Shown here piece by piece: positions 6,719-8,048 of a DNA stretch of 8,048 nucleotides (position 1 is its first letter; every line of letters starts with the position of its first letter). The stretch covers positions 1 through 8,048 of the forward strand of contig CANRIE010000029.1 of assembly GCA_947630585.1 (NCBI GenBank). The letters are read 5' to 3'. The notes below the pieces were generated by a model. It searched no databases, was not told where the DNA came from, and saw nothing but the letters and a program-made list of their open reading frames with translations. This DNA is from an uncultured Bacilli bacterium (GTDB taxonomy: Bacteria > Bacillota_I > Bacilli_A > RF39 > UBA660). The position numbers and the translations under genes are program-made.

Positions 6719-7891
6719 TTATCTCCTTTTAATTTCAGTATTTAAAATCTCTTTATTTAATCTATATTTAACATTATCAATTATCATTTTATAAGTATAA
6801 GTTGTATCTTGAAAACTATTATTACTTTTCTTTTTAATATCTCCAATTAACCAACTAGCATTTGGTAATTTAAAATTAGTACTTGGATAAAAATAGAAAT
6901 CATTAGAATTATTATCATATGATAAAACTATATTATCTTTATAATAAATTAAATCTTGATTTGGAAACTTAATATTAACTTTACTATCATTACTTAATAA
7001 ACTAATATTTTTATTACCTATATATTCACTTTTTCTAAGAAAACTTTTTAAAGAAGTGAAATTAACTTGAAATCTATCATTTAGTATATCATAATAACGA
7101 TGATGTTTTAAACTATAAAATCTACTTTTATTATTATCTTTATTAATTAAAGAGATTATATCACCATTAAACTTATTTATATATATTAAAGGTTCAAATT
7201 CATTTAAATAAGTTAATTCAGTATCAATATCATTAAATTCAAATCTATTTACAATTGGAATTATCTTAGTTATCTCATCATCACTTGTTGCATCAATTCT
7301 AAAACATACTTGTTTATATAAATCACGAGCTGCTTCTGTATTAACAAGATTTAGTTTTTCTTTTAACATTTTCTTTAAAGAATTCTTAATTTCTTTAGAA
7401 TTAGTTTTATCCTTATTAATACTTTTTATTTCATTAGTTAAATTATTAATTCTATCTAAATCTTTTTGATATCTATCTACAAGTTCATGAACTTTCTTAA
7501 TATTAGAATCTAATTTAGCTTTCTTACTTTCTCGTTTTTCCTTCTTAGGTGCATTCAATAAACTTAATTCTTTGTAATACTCATCTTCTAAAGCTTTTAA
7601 TTCTTCAACTGTTTTTACATATTGAACTTTAATAATATATTTTTCAGTTAAATCATTATATTTAATATTAGGTTTCGTTAAATATACTAAACTACGTTCA
7701 AAATCAAATATCTCTTCTAAAAGAATAAATTCAGGGTCTAGTATATTTTCAATTAAGATATTATAATAACTTGTTCCTTTCTTTAAAGCTTCTATATCAG
7801 TAGTTTCTTTAATAAATTTATTTCTTACCCCTTTTAAATCATCTTTCGTATAATTTGGTTTTAATTTATAAAATTCTAAGGCTTCATTCAT
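6719..7891 (-). CDS. Hypothetical cytoplasmic protein, coiled-coil middle, possible degenerate J-like N-terminus
   Basis: I do not recognise a named family for this 390-residue protein. It has no signal peptide or membrane helix and is rich in Lys, Asn and Asp. Residues about 2-55 (ALEFYKLKPNYTKDDLKGVRNKF, then a helix YYNILIENILDPEF) look like the three-helix plan of a J-domain but without the HPD loop (ETTD is in its place), so at best it is a degenerate one. Residues about 92-185 are highly charged and helical, probably coiled coil. Residues about 195-380 are beta-rich with many aromatics and may be a binding domain. The ATG at 7891 follows GGTGG, a fair ribosome site. The stop (6719-6721) is one base from the start of the secreted-protein gene and its last codons hold that gene's AGGAGA, so the two are translationally coupled. 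A shared process is inferred. Confidence 0.7.
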   Translation of the reverse strand: MNEALEFYKLKPNYTKDDLKGVRNKFIKETTDIEALKKGTSYYNILIENILDPEFILLEEIFDFERSLVYLTKPNIKYNDLTEKYIIKVQYVKTVEELKALEDEYYKELSLLNAPKKEKRESKKAKLDSNIKKVHELVDRYQKDLDRINNLTNEIKSINKDKTNSKEIKNSLKKMLKEKLNLVNTEAARDLYKQVCFRIDATSDDEITKIIPIVNRFEFNDIDTELTYLNEFEPLIYINKFNGDIISLINKDNNKSRFYSLKHHRYYDILNDRFQVNFTSLKSFLRKSEYIGNKNISLLSNDSKVNIKFPNQDLIYYKDNIVLSYDNNSNDFYFYPSTNFKLPNASWLIGDIKKKSNNSFQDTTYTYKMIIDNVKYRLNKEILNTEIKRR

Positions 7892-7913
7892 CTTACCACC
7901 ATCCTATATTAAA

Positions 7914-7942
7914 AGTATAACATTAAGTTATAAATAAGTCAA
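7914..7942 (-). promoter_or_regulatory. Strong sigma-A-type promoter of the surface-protein operon
   Basis: On the minus strand TTGACT (7942-7937) and TATACT (7919-7914) each match 5 of 6 consensus bases with an ideal 17-base spacer. Transcription should start near 7907, leaving a short leader of about 15 bases that is almost entirely ribosome site. Constitutive expression by the housekeeping polymerase is the simplest reading, as no operator is evident. Confidence 0.75.
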
Positions 7943-7950
7943 TTTTACTT

Positions 7951-8048
7951 TTTAAATAAAATGTGATATTATATATAATCTTGAGTTTGACAGTTTAAAA
8001 TTGAAAAATTGCCCTCAAACTTATATTGTATAAGGGCGAAATGAGTAA
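7951..8048 (+). other. Right-edge intergenic region: weak plus-strand promoter, hairpin, possible gene start
   Basis: TTTAAA (7951-7956) and TATAAT (7974-7979) with a 17-base spacer could be a plus-strand promoter. Downstream, CTTATA (8020-8025) pairs with TATAAG (8029-8034) around TTG, and GCC (8011-8013) can add to the stem with GGC (8035-8037). An ATG at 8041 follows AAGGGCGAA, a possible but weak ribosome site, and only two further codons are visible before the window ends. Whether a gene begins here cannot be decided from this sequence. Confidence 0.25.

Noticed and set aside
8009..8017. TGAGGGCAA shared between 415-423 (plus) and 8017-8009 (minus), as a common operator
   Set aside because: Only nine bases match, at different distances and orientations relative to the promoters. 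Two occurrences are not enough to support an operator.
1..8048. CRISPR arrays, insertion sequences, tRNA or rRNA genes
   Set aside because: No direct-repeat array, transposase, terminal inverted repeats or tRNA cloverleaf was seen on either strand.

Overview
The window is very AT-rich and uses strong AGGAGG-type ribosome binding sites. It encodes a PrsA-type lipoprotein foldase, a short bacterial SMC and a SipW/TasA-type secreted protein. These traits point to a low-GC Bacillota lineage near the Bacilli/Mollicutes-like gut bacteria. The 973-residue SMC is close to the roughly 980-residue mollicute form rather than the roughly 1,180-residue Bacillus form. Tryptophan is encoded by TGG and smc ends in TGA, so the standard bacterial code fits. 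The lineage is an inference; no rRNA or tRNA is present.

Left part (1-490): two tiny single-helix membrane proteins of the YjcZ/SscA type lie in tandem on the minus strand (277-357, then 125-259). They are bracketed by a sigma-K-like promoter (389-415) and a textbook intrinsic terminator (75-115). Neither is long enough to be found by ordinary ORF cut-offs. Divergent from them, a sigma-A-type promoter (439-467) drives prsA (491-1468).

Middle (1461-5128): prsA is followed after 29 bases by a 216-residue protein (1498-2148). It keeps the order of metallophosphoesterase blocks but has lost nearly all metal ligands, so it looks like a pseudoenzyme. The join carries overlapping hairpins that could act as an attenuator. 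A bidirectional terminator (2139-2164) separates this plus-strand pair from smc, which runs on the minus strand (2164-5085). smc appears to have its own promoter, placed in the tail of the upstream gene and overlapping that gene's terminator.

Right part (5146-8048): a two-gene minus-strand operon starts at a strong promoter (7914-7942). It encodes an unrecognised cytoplasmic protein with a possible degenerate J-like N-terminus and a coiled-coil middle (6719-7891). One base downstream is a 523-residue secreted protein (5146-6717) with a SipW/TasA-like N-terminus and a C-type-lectin-like GVRP C-terminus. The last segment of that gene is strikingly GC-rich and has the layout of a diversified variable region. 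The right edge holds a small hairpin and perhaps the start of a plus-strand gene.

The best candidates for new biology are the pseudo-metallophosphoesterase next to prsA, the possibly diversified surface protein with its coupled partner, and the unannotated tiny protein operon.
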